Source: Novosphingobium decolorationis (lineage in GTDB: Bacteria > Pseudomonadota > Alphaproteobacteria > Sphingomonadales > Sphingomonadaceae). From it: a stretch of 64,000 bases of DNA. The notes below the pieces were generated by a model. The model saw only the letters and a program-made list of their open reading frames with translations, was not told the origin of the DNA and did no database searches. This document shows, piece by piece, positions 17,971 through 26,789 of the stretch. The stretch is from the NCBI RefSeq assembly GCF_018417475.1, contig NZ_CP054856.1, forward strand, positions 62,001 through 126,000, written 5' to 3'. Positions within the stretch are counted from its first letter, which is position 1. The number at the start of each line of letters is the position of its first letter. A program made the translations under genes and the position numbers.

Positions 17971-18552
17971 TCAGCGCCGCCGCCAGAGATCGAGGCGGTA
18001 GCGGTCATGGCGGTCGCCGCGTTCCTCAGCAACTGCCTCGCCAAGCGCGTCCTTCAGGAAGCCCACCGCGCGATCACCGCTCTGCGGATAGTCGGTTTCA
18101 CCGGTATAATGGACGAGAAGGATGTATCCGCCAGAGTCGACATGCGTCTCGAGCCATTGCGCCGCCCGCTCGAGATCCTCATCGCTCCAGTAATAGGCCA
18201 CCTCCGACAGCACCGCCAATTCAAAGCCCGTGGCAGGCGGCGCCTCACGCGGAAAGGCCATACGCGCGAGCGTCAAGCCTGGCTTCGTTCCCAGGCGAGA
18301 ACGGGCTTTGGCGATTGCGGCAGCGCTTATGTCGATGGCGAGCAGCGTATCGCAATGGGCTAACAGCCGCGCGGTGAGGACACCGTGCGCGCAGCCGATT
18401 TCGATCGCACGACGATAGCGGCAATCGCCGAGCGCGGCGATTGTCTGGTCGAACTTGGCGCGCTCATAGGCGCTCGACGCTAGCTGCCAGGGATCGTCGT
18501 CGGACGCAAAGATCCCTTCGAAATAGGCGGCGTCGAGGCTGCGGTCACTCAT
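17971..18552 (-). CDS. NodS-like SAM-dependent methyltransferase (gene 6)
   Basis: A 193-residue class I methyltransferase. The SAM motif AIEIGCAHGVLTARL lies at residues 49-63 and LLAIDISAAAIAKAR at 70-84, with SEVAYYWSD at 116-124. The N-terminus (FASDDDPWQLASSAYERAKF) is the layout of the NodS family, whose founder N-methylates a deacetylated glucosamine in Nod factors. Sitting directly behind a PIG-L deacetylase, it may methylate the freed amine (inference). The ATG overlaps the PIG-L stop (ATGA at 18549-18552), which fixes the start. Confidence 0.87.
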   Translation of the reverse strand: MSDRSLDAAYFEGIFASDDDPWQLASSAYERAKFDQTIAALGDCRYRRAIEIGCAHGVLTARLLAHCDTLLAIDISAAAIAKARSRLGTKPGLTLARMAFPREAPPATGFELAVLSEVAYYWSDEDLERAAQWLETHVDSGGYILLVHYTGETDYPQSGDRAVGFLKDALGEAVAEERGDRHDRYRLDLWRRR

Positions 18553-19217
18553 CGTAGCGGCTCGCGCAGAACCAGCAGGTCGCTGGACGGCATCGCTAGC
18601 CGCGCGCGCGGCAAGCGAAACCCGTCGCCCAACCGGACCGTAAGCTGGCTGCGATGGGCGCAGAGCGCCTGCCGCCGCCGGCCCACCAGCATTGGCGGGG
18701 TGCGAAGGTATTGGCGCTGCCGATCGAGAGGGCTCCAGACATGGTAGGCGAACAGCGCGATACGGCGCCTGGCATGGTGGATAGCGCCTGATGCAAGCGC
18801 GAACGCCGCCGCATGATCGCAATGGGCCTCGCTCGCATCGGACACCGCGACCGCGTCGACCCGGCGCCAGCGCATCACGGTCGCGAGAAGCCGCGCCTCC
18901 TTGTCAAACCCAGCGCTGCCGACTGCATGTGGGTGCGCGTCGCGCCAGTCCAGCCAGGCGATCGGCGTGTCGCCAGCGCCGAGACGCCGTAAGGCGGTTT
19001 GTGCCTCTCTGCGCCGGATGGCGGCAAGCCTCGGCGTGCCGGGTGGATGCGACCCGGTCCCATCGGTCAGGTAGACGAGCCCGGCAAGACGGCCCGTTCC
19101 AGCAGCATGCGCGATCAGCGCTCCAGCTCCGAGAGTTTCGTCATCGGCATGCGGCGCGAGGACGAGCCATCGCGCCCGGCGCCAGCGGCTAGCGAGCAGC
19201 GGCTCCGTCCTCACCAA
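18549..19217 (-). CDS. PIG-L family deacetylase (gene 5)
   Basis: A 222-residue LmbE/PIG-L zinc hydrolase. It has the metal motif PHADDE (residues 22-27), a second HxxH site HCDH (132-135) and TDGTGSHP (51-58). Family members remove the acetyl group from N-acetylglucosamine units (GlcNAc-PI, GlcNAc-inositol in mycothiol, GlcNAc-malate in bacillithiol). Soluble, no signal peptide, so a cytoplasmic sugar intermediate is the likely substrate. The start overlaps the end of the flavoprotein gene by seven bases. Confidence 0.92.
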   Translation of the reverse strand: MVRTEPLLASRWRRARWLVLAPHADDETLGAGALIAHAAGTGRLAGLVYLTDGTGSHPPGTPRLAAIRRREAQTALRRLGAGDTPIAWLDWRDAHPHAVGSAGFDKEARLLATVMRWRRVDAVAVSDASEAHCDHAAAFALASGAIHHARRRIALFAYHVWSPLDRQRQYLRTPPMLVGRRRQALCAHRSQLTVRLGDGFRLPRARLAMPSSDLLVLREPLR

Positions 19218-20317
19218 AGCTGGTCACCGGGCGCCCACGGATCCCGTTCGAGCAGTGTCTTGGCCGCTTCGTCGCGCGCATGATCGGGCCCCGCCTGGCG
19301 CAGGTAGAGCGATAGGTCGCGGATGATCTTGTCGGCGCGCTCGCCGTCGAACGCGCTGCGCGTGCCGAGCAGACGCGCGGCGGCGTCCATGGCGGTCAAT
19401 CCCGCCTGCTCGACGACGCCCCGGGTCAAGCGGGCAATGTGCACAGCATCGAGATCCTCACTGACGAACCGTTTTGCAGCCTCTGCAACCCAGAAGCCGG
19501 CGCTGCGCATCGCAACGACTGCCTCGGCGAAGCGGGCACGCTGGACCGGATCGGCCCGCGCTGCATCCCGCATGGCTTCGCGGGTCTCGGCGAGCAAGGC
19601 CTCGATGCCGCCGAGCTGGACCGCGCAGAAGCGCCAGCCGCCAGCCGTGAAACGTGGCTCGCGATCGTAGTCGCCGGGCTGGCCAAGCAGCATCGCCGCA
19701 TCGAGCGCCAGTTCGTCCAGGTCATAGCGCCCGCTCACGCTGGCGCGCATGCCGCGCACACGCCAGTGCGCAAGGTCGGCGCGTGCAGGATCGTTGGCCG
19801 GGACGATAGCGAGGCGGGGGTCACCTTCGTGAGTAGCGGCAGTGACGAGCGCAAAATTGAGGCCGCCCGAGCCGCTGGCGAATACCTTGGTGCCGCGCAG
19901 CACCGGCGGATCGCCCGGCTCGATATGCACCCCTGGCGGGGCTTCGGTTGCCCAGACGCCGAACCACGCCCCGCGATCGAGCACCTGATTGAGCCACTCA
20001 AGCTGGCGGCTATCGGCATACCAGCCGAATAGCGCGAGCGCGTTGACATGACCCTCGTACAGGCGTCCCACGCTTAGGTCCCCGCGTCCGACCTCGCGCA
20101 GTACGCGGGCCATCGCGGCGGCCGCCGCTCCACCATCTGTGAACGTATCACCGCCCGCCGCCGGCGGCGCGAACCGTTGATGCAGACCCGCATCCCGTAA
20201 GGCGCGCAAGCTTTCAGCAGGAAAGCGCGGCGCCGCATCGTAGCGCGCGCCCAGCTCTGCCAGCTGGATTACAACGGTATCGGCGCAGTGCGTTTCTGGT
20301 CTTGGGCGCATGGTCAT
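19211..20317 (-). CDS. Acyl-CoA dehydrogenase-fold flavoprotein (gene 4)
   Basis: A 368-residue protein with the ACAD three-domain layout. There is an N-terminal helical domain (FPAESLRALRDAGLHQRFAP), a flavin beta domain (WATEAPPG, LRGTKVFASGSGG, then RGMRASVSGRYDL at ~205) and a C-terminal helical bundle. The normal acyl-CoA catalytic Glu is not evident, and the gene sits in a sugar operon. Use as a flavin oxidase or N-oxygenase on an amino sugar, as known for ACAD-fold nitrososynthases, is therefore as plausible as fatty acid oxidation. The start at 20317 is fixed by the ATGA overlap with gene 3. Confidence 0.85.
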   Translation of the reverse strand: MTMRPRPETHCADTVVIQLAELGARYDAAPRFPAESLRALRDAGLHQRFAPPAAGGDTFTDGGAAAAAMARVLREVGRGDLSVGRLYEGHVNALALFGWYADSRQLEWLNQVLDRGAWFGVWATEAPPGVHIEPGDPPVLRGTKVFASGSGGLNFALVTAATHEGDPRLAIVPANDPARADLAHWRVRGMRASVSGRYDLDELALDAAMLLGQPGDYDREPRFTAGGWRFCAVQLGGIEALLAETREAMRDAARADPVQRARFAEAVVAMRSAGFWVAEAAKRFVSEDLDAVHIARLTRGVVEQAGLTAMDAAARLLGTRSAFDGERADKIIRDLSLYLRQAGPDHARDEAAKTLLERDPWAPGDQLW

Positions 20318-21381
20318 AACGCGCTTTGCCGCCCCAAAGCGGCCACCAGCGGCAGCGACGCGAGCCAGTCGACGACGCGTCCGGGGCCATCCGGGGTCGC
20401 GAGTGCGGCAGGCCAGCCCTCGCGGCGCTGGGCGACGGCATATGCGACCAGCGCGGGCCATTCGGTAGGAGTGGGCCAGGTCCAGACAACCACCGCTGCG
20501 CCGAGCGCAGCGAGCCGCCGTACCTTTGAGCACTGTTCGTCGAACGGGCGTTTTTCCGGCAGACAGAGAAAAGGCCGCCGGTGCGCGAGCACGGCGCTTA
20601 CCAGCCCATCGCCCGCCGCTCCGACGACCAGGCCCGCCCCCGCGATCGCCTCTTCGGCATTATCAACCCAACCGCGCAAGCGAAGGTTTGGGGGTGGCTC
20701 GGCGGGCACGCTGCAGGGCCCGAGTACCTCCCAGCGATAATGGGGCGCCGCGCGCGCCGCTTCCGCCCAGCGCTCGCCATCGGCAGTGCCGCCGCCGCGG
20801 CCCAGCACAACCAGAATGAGGCTTTCGTCAACGGTCCCGGCCAGCGCGGACCGAATGATCCCTGGCGCATGGAAGGTCTTAGCAACGATCTCTGGCCGCG
20901 TGGAGGGATCTTCTAGCGCGGCATGGAACGGCGCGAGCAGGGCGCTGGCGCTCGCAAACGCATCGGCGTGTGGCCGGTCGTCGCGAACGCCGCTGAGGCG
21001 GACATAGACGGTGGGAACCGAGCACAGACGCGCGAGCATCGCGACCTCGACCGACACGTCGACGACAAATAGCCGGGGCCGCGCCTCGGCAATCCAGCCC
21101 GCGATCGCGGCGGTCCGGCGCCGTACGCCATCATGATCGAATGGCGCGTAGTGCAGCGCGGAAGGGCGCTCATTGAGAGTTTCGCCGGTGCGATCGTCGC
21201 CGCCAAAATTCAACGCGATCCGGTCGTCGGGAAGGCCGATGGCGTCAATGCCTTCGGTGCGCCCAACAAGGCCGGTACCGAGCAATGTGATCCCACCGCC
21301 AAGCGCTCGGGCAATCGCAAGCGCGCGCTGGCGGTGGCCGTCGCCATGATGATGGACATAGTAGCCGATCGGCCTGGTCAT
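20314..21381 (-). CDS. GT-B glycosyltransferase, MurG-like (gene 3)
   Basis: A 355-residue GT-B protein starting MTRPIGYYVHHHGDGHRQRA. The GHRQRALAIARAL loop resembles the N-terminal glycine loop of MurG/UDP-glycosyltransferases. The C-terminal half has LVVLGRGGG-like ILVVLGRGGGTADGE (~195), the WVDNAEEAIAGAGLVVGAAG donor site and FLCLPEKRPFDEQ, matching the UDP-sugar binding block. Soluble. The start at 21381 overlaps the gene 2 stop (ATGA). The donor is probably a UDP-sugar; the acceptor is unknown. Confidence 0.85.
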   Translation of the reverse strand: MTRPIGYYVHHHGDGHRQRALAIARALGGGITLLGTGLVGRTEGIDAIGLPDDRIALNFGGDDRTGETLNERPSALHYAPFDHDGVRRRTAAIAGWIAEARPRLFVVDVSVEVAMLARLCSVPTVYVRLSGVRDDRPHADAFASASALLAPFHAALEDPSTRPEIVAKTFHAPGIIRSALAGTVDESLILVVLGRGGGTADGERWAEAARAAPHYRWEVLGPCSVPAEPPPNLRLRGWVDNAEEAIAGAGLVVGAAGDGLVSAVLAHRRPFLCLPEKRPFDEQCSKVRRLAALGAAVVVWTWPTPTEWPALVAYAVAQRREGWPAALATPDGPGRVVDWLASLPLVAALGRQSAL

Positions 21382-22298
21382 GCCGCACGCCTCCAGGTGA
21401 GCGCCATGTCGTGGGGCATCGGCTCCAGCTTCTCCTCGGCGGCGGGGACTGCAGCATCGCCATGCGCCGCGCGCCAGTCGCGCCGCCACTGTGCCCTTTT
21501 GCGCCAGTGGCGAAAGTCGGGGACCAGCAGGGGGCGGTTAGACCCGGCGAGCTCATGCCAGCGGCGCACTTCTTCGGCCATGCCCCCAATTGCACGGCCG
21601 AGATCGCGTGCGGAGGTACGGGACCAGACCGAGGAGGGGTGCACTAAACGGCCACCGGCACCAATGGCGTTTGCAACAAGCGCTCTGTCTTCGCCAGTAG
21701 CGATGCACGGTACACCGCCCGCGCGCCGATATAGGGCGATATCGAGTGCGAGGCTCGCACCGGTATGGTCGCCATGACGCGGCGGTGGGTCCCAGGGTAG
21801 CGGATCGACTCTATCCTCGATGTCCCGCACTGCCTGCCAATATGCGTCGAGCGCGGCACGGATCGCCATAAAATCCGCAGCGACGGGCTCGCGCTCGTCG
21901 AGTCTGATGCCACCGCCCACGATATGATCAGCCCGCGCGGCGGCGAGATTGGCGCCGATCCAATCTGGCGGTGGCCGGCAGTCGGCGTCGGTTGCGATCA
22001 GCAGGCCCTGGTCCGTGCCGAGCCAGTTCACGCCCATCGTCATGGCCGCGCGGCGCGCTGAGCCGGCATGCGCTTCGGGCTCCGGGAACGCGCGTTCTTC
22101 GAGGCGGAGCACAACACGACCGTCGGTGCGCTTGGCCGCCGCTCTGGCGATCGCCGCGGTGCTGTCGTCGCTGTTGTTGACGAGCAGCGCCAGCCGAATA
22201 GGGCACACATCCTGCTGGTCTGCCAACGCCTCGATCAACGTCGCGATTCGTCCCGCTTCGTTGCGCGCCGGCACGCAGACACAGAAGGGTCGGCTCAT
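21378..22298 (-). CDS. GT2-type glycosyltransferase (gene 2)
   Basis: A 306-residue GT-A protein. MSRPFCVCVPARNEAGRI is the classical GT2 start, LALLVNNSDDST binds the nucleotide and IATDADCRPPPDW carries the DxD metal motif (~102). GGGIRLDE and HTGASLALDIALYRRAGG continue the fold. The last ~50 residues are charged (FRHWRKRAQWRRDWRAAHG). Soluble. The start overlaps the gene 1 stop by four bases. Confidence 0.88.
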   Translation of the reverse strand: MSRPFCVCVPARNEAGRIATLIEALADQQDVCPIRLALLVNNSDDSTAAIARAAAKRTDGRVVLRLEERAFPEPEAHAGSARRAAMTMGVNWLGTDQGLLIATDADCRPPPDWIGANLAAARADHIVGGGIRLDEREPVAADFMAIRAALDAYWQAVRDIEDRVDPLPWDPPPRHGDHTGASLALDIALYRRAGGVPCIATGEDRALVANAIGAGGRLVHPSSVWSRTSARDLGRAIGGMAEEVRRWHELAGSNRPLLVPDFRHWRKRAQWRRDWRAAHGDAAVPAAEEKLEPMPHDMALTWRRAA

Positions 22299-23398
22299 GC
22301 GACGCTCGCCATCGCCAGGGGCACCTGCTCGATCGGCGGGGTATCCAACCGCGGTGCAGCGAGCCGACGATATAGCGCCTCATATGCATCAACCATCACC
22401 TGCGCGTTGCAGTGCCGCTCGGCACGTGCGCGGCAAGCCGCGCGGTCGCAAGCGATTGCGATGTGTGCGGCGGCGGCGAGACCATCGACATCATCAGGGT
22501 CGGCGAGCGCGCCACAGTGCTCATCGAGCAGGGCCGGCACGCCGCCGCGACGGAAGGCTGCGACCGGCGTACCGCAGGCGAGCGCCTCGGCAACCACCAG
22601 GCCATAGGGCTCTTCCCAGCGTGGCGTGCACAGCGCGGCGACCGCTCCGCCGACCAATTGTGCGAGCGCGCCATGATCGAGATGGCCGACATAGACAGCG
22701 TGCACCCCAAGGAGCGGTGCGATCGCACCCTCGAAATAGCTGGAATCGGTGATGGGGCCGGCGATGCGCAGCGGGAGGCCGGTGCGCCGCGACGCCTCGA
22801 TCGCGAGATCTAGACCTTTTTCCGGCACGATACGACCGTACCAAACGAGATAGGGCTCACGCTCGGGCACCACGCTAAAGGGGAAGTGAGCAAGGTCGAT
22901 GCCGTTGGGAATGACCTCGTCGACCTTTGTCACATGCGACCACATCCGTGCCGTCGCGTCCGACACCGCGACATAATGCATGCGGGTCCGATTCAGACGG
23001 ATTCCGCTTTCCAGCCAGCAAAAGGGCGGCGTGTGGAGCGTGGTGACCATCGGCGTTGCGAGCGTCTCGGCCATGCTGACTGGCAGGTAATGCAACGAAT
23101 TGTTGTGGATGACGTCGAAATCACGACTGCGCAGTTCGGTCATCAGGCGCAAATAGGCATGGTGCTCGCGGAAGAAGGCCACGTCATTGGCCTCGGCGAT
23201 GCCGGTCTCGAGCAAGGACGTCTGCTCACAGATCGCCTCGACACCAAGCGCCGGGTCGGAAGCAAGCGAGGCGAACAGCGTGACCGCATGACCGCGCTGC
23301 CGAAGCGCGCGGGCCAACATGTGGGTATGCATCTCTAGGCCACCCGAAAACGGCTCTGATATAGCATATTTGAGGTGGGCAATGATCGCGATTTGCAT
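22295..23398 (-). CDS. GT4-family glycosyltransferase (gene 1)
   Basis: A 367-residue GT-B retaining enzyme. The N-terminal GGLEMHTHMLARAL loop is the GT4 acceptor-side glycine motif. VSDATARMW and VIPNGIDLAHFPF follow, then VWYGRIVPEKGLDLAIEA and the E-x7-E donor motif in EEPYGLVVAEALACGTPV (~272-289). The first gene of the operon. GT4 plus PIG-L is the pairing used to begin mycothiol and bacillithiol synthesis, which invites a comparable start here (inference). The ATG at 23398 has GGAGG seven bases upstream. Confidence 0.92.
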   Translation of the reverse strand: MQIAIIAHLKYAISEPFSGGLEMHTHMLARALRQRGHAVTLFASLASDPALGVEAICEQTSLLETGIAEANDVAFFREHHAYLRLMTELRSRDFDVIHNNSLHYLPVSMAETLATPMVTTLHTPPFCWLESGIRLNRTRMHYVAVSDATARMWSHVTKVDEVIPNGIDLAHFPFSVVPEREPYLVWYGRIVPEKGLDLAIEASRRTGLPLRIAGPITDSSYFEGAIAPLLGVHAVYVGHLDHGALAQLVGGAVAALCTPRWEEPYGLVVAEALACGTPVAAFRRGGVPALLDEHCGALADPDDVDGLAAAAHIAIACDRAACRARAERHCNAQVMVDAYEALYRRLAAPRLDTPPIEQVPLAMASVA

Positions 23399-23496
23399 GA
23401 CGTCCTCCCGAAGCCGCGACCAGTCCGGGCTTATCTGAACGCCAATTTGAACCGGTGATCCAGCGAATAGCTCCCCATCTTAACTTTAATCATAGC
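23399..23496 (-). promoter_or_regulatory. Truncated upstream region of the seven-gene operon
   Basis: Only ~106 bases remain between the first gene and the IS66 end. It includes the Shine-Dalgarno and an AT-rich stretch at ~23,470-23,495 that could be a promoter. Sequence farther upstream was moved 3.3 kb away by the IS66 insertion, so expression may have changed. Confidence 0.4.
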
Positions 23497-23504
23497 GTTC
23501 ATTC
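23497..23504. repeat. Left target-site duplication of IS66 copy 2 (GTTCATTC)
   Basis: GTTCATTC, repeated exactly at 26771-26778. Confidence 0.95.
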
Positions 23505-23639
23505 GTAAGCGTCCGCCCGGGACCGTTGGCGGCAGGAAACGCCCCAAGTCGGCCAGTCAAATCGCGAGAAATGAGCGGCCGCTTTCAAGCAGCCCCCGCT
23601 TCGGACGCTATGGCATCAATGTCGGGGGGAGCGGACGTT

Positions 23640-24053
23640 TCACATTGATCGTGCAAGGCGTTTGATGGCTTCAGGCGGGCCTAATGCTACGAACACGGAA
23701 TCTCTGGGAGTATGACTCGCATCTCTGCCCTTGACTGACTGGTCGCAGAGCGTTCCAATGTAGATTTTCCGCCGTGACACTCCAGCGGCAGCAAGCTCGC
23801 TCTGAACTATTCTTAGCCGCTGCCACTGTCGCCTATAGGGCTGATCGCCGCTAGTTGAGCAAAGATATGCTGCATATGGCAAGACTCGCATTGCATCAGC
23901 AATGACATCCACACCTGTGCTTGGCTCCGTCAGCTTCTCGCTGTGCGGCTGGAACTGCAAATAGAAGGGTCCTGAATGGACCGACGATGCGAAAGAGACA
24001 GTCCCTGTCATGACTAGAGCCGCAAAGGCCATGGTATGGCGAAACCCGGACAT
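23640..24053 (-). CDS. Secreted OmpA-like small protein, cargo of IS66 copy 2
   Basis: A 137-residue protein with a signal peptide (MSGFRHTMAFAALVMTGTVS, probable cleavage near FASS). The mature part resembles a minimal OmpA-type domain: FYLQFQPHSEKLTEP at the start, a central strand-helix, then QRLRIVQSELAAAGVSRRKI (~78-97) as the peptidoglycan-binding helix and YIG strand. The resemblance is partial and the family call is uncertain. The frame is also open from the end of tnpC into this gene, so a fusion is possible, but the signal peptide argues for an internal start. No strong Shine-Dalgarno. Confidence 0.5.
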   Translation of the reverse strand: MSGFRHTMAFAALVMTGTVSFASSVHSGPFYLQFQPHSEKLTEPSTGVDVIADAMRVLPYAAYLCSTSGDQPYRRQWQRLRIVQSELAAAGVSRRKIYIGTLCDQSVKGRDASHTPRDSVFVALGPPEAIKRLARSM

Positions 24054-24189
24054 GAGGTAATCATAGCGGCTCTGTGGAAATGAACAACGGCAGCTTTGTC
24101 GGCGTGTCCGGAAAGGCAGCTTTTGAACCGAAATCTCGGATAGCAGACCTTCGTTCCCGATTGCGGCAATGACCACAATCCACCCAAAA

Positions 24190-25839
24190 TGCGCGTTCAC
24201 GCTCGCCGTGGCCCAGTTCCAAGGCAGCAGTTCATCGATCCGGTTGATGGGATGCCCCTTGCCGATCCGATCGAGGACATCGGCCAGCCATTCCTGCGGA
24301 TTGACGCCGTTGAGCTTGGCGGTTTCCAGTAGCGAATACATGGCGGCGGCGCGCTCGCCGCCGCAGTCCGCGCCAGCAAACATCCAGTTCTTGCGGCCAA
24401 CGGCTATGCCCCTGAGGGCATTCTCCGCCGGGTTGTTGTCGATCTCGAGCCTGCCGTCTTGGGTGTAAGCGAGCAATTGCGGCTTGAGCTTCACGGCATA
24501 GCGCAGCGCTTCGGCCAGCGGCGATCGGGCGGACGCCTTGGACAGCACGTCATTGGCCCGTGCGAAGAAATCCATCGCCTTGAGCAGTGACGCCTTGCGT
24601 GCCCTGCAGCGAGTATCGGCCGGCTCACCGGAAATTTGCCGCTCAATCTCGTAAAGGTCACGGATCATGAGCAGGCCCTGCCTGCGGCCGAGTGCGGGTC
24701 CGCCTTGTAGACATCGTTGATTTTGCGCCGGGCGTGCGCCCAGCAGGCGACCGGTGTGATCGGCACCGGCTTGCGGTCACTCGCATAAAGGCGGTCAAAA
24801 CCGGCATAGGCATCGGCCTGCAGGAAGCCCGTGAAGGTCTTGAGATGCTCGCGCGGTCTCTCGCCCTTGCGGTCTGGGCTGTAGCGGAACAGCGCCGCTG
24901 GCTTGTCCAAGGGACCCATTGTCGGTTGTCGCGAAGGTAGACCCATAATCGCCCGGTCGCCGTCTTCCCGGTCCCCGGCGCCAGCACGGGAACGGGCGTG
25001 TCGTCGGCATGGACCTTCACGCTGGCCATGACGTGATCGGAGATCCGATCAACCAGCGGTTGCAGCAGCCAGCTTGCCTCGCCGAGCCAGTCCGCCATCG
25101 TTGAGCGGCTGATCTCGACACCTTCGCGGGCGTAGATCTGCGACTGGCGATAGAGCGGCAGATGGTCGGCAAACTTCGATACGATGACATGGGCCAGCAG
25201 CCCCGGACCGGCGCGGCCGCGCGGAACGGGCAGCGCCGGTCCAGGGGCCTGGCTGATCGCATCGCAGCGATTGCAGGAAAGCTTAGGGCGGACATGACGC
25301 ACGACGCGGAAGCGACCTGGGATATATTCCAGCACTTCGGTAACGTCCTCGCCGAGCTTGCCCATCGTGCCGCCACAGGCCGAGCAACCCTCGGCATCGG
25401 GCGCTGCGTGCATGACCTCGTCGCGGGGCAGATGTTCGGGAAGCGGTGCACGGCGGGGTTTGCGCTGCGCCGCTTTGGCGGGAGCATCGTCGGGCACATG
25501 ACCTGCAATTACGCACTCGGCATGGGCATGCTCGGCCTCGAGATCCTCGAGCGTGAGTTCGAGCTGATCAGCCTGAAGGGTAAGTCGTTCGGAGGATTGG
25601 CCGAACTTCATGCGCCGAAGCCGGGCCAACTGGACCTTGAGCTTCTCGATCTGGAGCGTGATCAGCTTGACCGCGTTGCGGGTCGCCTCATGCGCTTCGC
25701 GTTCGGCTTCCAGCGCCTGTTCCGAAGCGGCCAGACGTGCGCGCATCGCCTCGGCAAACGCGCGCAGTTCTGCGGGATCGGTAGGGAGTTCGAGATCGTC
25801 GGGGGACACGCCCCCCATTAGCAGAATCGGGTTCAGCAC
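24190..25839 (-). pseudogene. tnpC: IS66 transposase TnpC, two frameshifts, no own stop
   Basis: The N-terminal coiled coil (LITLQIEKLKVQLARLRRMK), zinc motif (CSACGGTMGKLGED and CNRCD) and catalytic region ([10 protein letters not shown]) are in one frame. The frame shifts near 24,910, giving [20 protein letters not shown], and again near 24,675, giving DLYEIERQISGEPADTR. The C-terminus keeps IDNNPAENALRGIAVGRKNW and LPWNWA. After LPWNWATASVNAHFG the usual stop is missing and the frame runs into the cargo gene. It cannot encode an active transposase as written. Confidence 0.88.
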
Positions 25840-25875
25840 CCAAGAAAAAAGCCCGGAAATACGCCATTTTATACA

Positions 25876-26229
25876 TCAAATCTGGACCGGCAGGCGCGGC
25901 GGGTCGGGCGCTACCGTACGCCTCCAGTCCATCGCTTCGATCAGCAGTGCAAACTGCGCCGGGGTGAGCACAACGCCGCCCTCGATGAGCGGAGGCCAGA
26001 CAAAACGGCCACGCTCCAGGCGCTTGGCAAAAAGGCAAAGGCCGCTGCCATCCCAGTGCAGCGCCTTCAGGTAGTTGCCGTTCTTGCTGCGAAACAAAAA
26101 GACATGCCCGCCGAATGGCTCGACCGCGAACAGCGGCCGAACGAGCGCGGCCAGCCCATCGAACCCCAGACGCATGCTGACCGGCTTGCTTGCCAGATAG
26201 ACCTTCGTTCCGGGCGCCAGCGAAATCAC
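25876..26229 (-). CDS. tnpB: IS66 accessory protein TnpB
   Basis: 117 residues starting MISLAPGTKVYLASKPVSMR, with FDGLAALVRPLFAVEPFGGH, FLFRSKNGNYLKALHWDGSG and LERGRFVWP: the complete TnpB pattern. The ATG overlaps the tnpA stop (ATGA at 26226-26229). It is only ~30-40% alike in appearance to the TnpB at 4278-4619, so the two IS66 elements belong to different subgroups. Confidence 0.94.
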   Translation of the reverse strand: MISLAPGTKVYLASKPVSMRLGFDGLAALVRPLFAVEPFGGHVFLFRSKNGNYLKALHWDGSGLCLFAKRLERGRFVWPPLIEGGVVLTPAQFALLIEAMDWRRTVAPDPPRLPVQI

Positions 26230-26675
26230 GATACATCCCGAAGCGCACGAAGAACGCGGGCCAGCGCCTTCTCGTTGACGTAGCTGTCCGTGGACAGGCG
26301 GACCCCGCTGGGCAGATCGATGTCTATCGCGCCAGGCCTCGCGCCGGGATGCGGACGCACCAGGTCTTCCGGCATCGGCGTACTAGACGGCGCGGCCTTC
26401 ACCTGAGGGGCTGGCACCGGCGCCGTGGGCGCGGGTTCGGTCGTCACGATCGAACCGTAGGGAATGAACTCCAGTGGCTCGCTGGCGATCGCCGTTGCCT
26501 GCCGGCGGGCCGAACGCCAGTTGTAGATCAGGCTCTCCGCAATCTCATGGCGCCTGGCAACATCGCGAACAGAAACGCCCTCCTGATCCGCCTCGGCCAG
26601 GATCGCGGCCTTCTCCGCATCCGAATACTTCCTGCGCCGCTCCGTGCGCGCGATGATCTCCACCCGGTCTGTCAC
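26226..26675 (-). CDS. tnpA: IS66 accessory protein TnpA (HTH)
   Basis: 149 residues. The N-terminal helix-turn-helix runs from RRKYSDAEKAAILAEADQEG to ESLIYNWRSARR (~12-58). A Pro/Ala-rich linker (TTEPAPTAPVPAPQVKAAPS) leads to a C-terminal IDIDLPSGVRLSTDSYVNEK segment found in longer TnpA forms. First gene of the element. Confidence 0.92.
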   Translation of the reverse strand: MTDRVEIIARTERRRKYSDAEKAAILAEADQEGVSVRDVARRHEIAESLIYNWRSARRQATAIASEPLEFIPYGSIVTTEPAPTAPVPAPQVKAAPSSTPMPEDLVRPHPGARPGAIDIDLPSGVRLSTDSYVNEKALARVLRALRDVS

Positions 26676-26770
26676 TTGGCCTCCTTCTGGAGTCCAGAAA
26701 GAGACTCCTTACTGGAGGTCCATCACCTTCACGCTCTTACCTCGCAACGCGACCGAGCCCGGACGCTTAC

Positions 26771-26778
26771 GTTCATTC
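26771..26778. repeat. Right target-site duplication of IS66 copy 2 (GTTCATTC)
   Basis: Exact copy of 23497-23504, directly outside the right terminal repeat. Confidence 0.95.
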
Positions 26779-26789
26779 CCATCGCCTTC

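Larger units (their letters stand above)
23505..26770 (-). mobile_element. IS66-family element, 3266 bp, with foreign cargo gene
   Basis: The left end reads inward GTAAGCGTCCGCCCGGGAC and the right end GTAAGCGTCCGGGCTCGGTC, flanked by the 8-bp duplication. It is unrelated in sequence to the IS66 at 1888-5066. It contains tnpA, tnpB, a twice-frameshifted tnpC and, beyond tnpC, a 137-residue secreted protein gene with its own upstream DNA. The insertion lies in the divergent gap between the glycosyltransferase operon and the CsbD-like gene. Confidence 0.93.
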
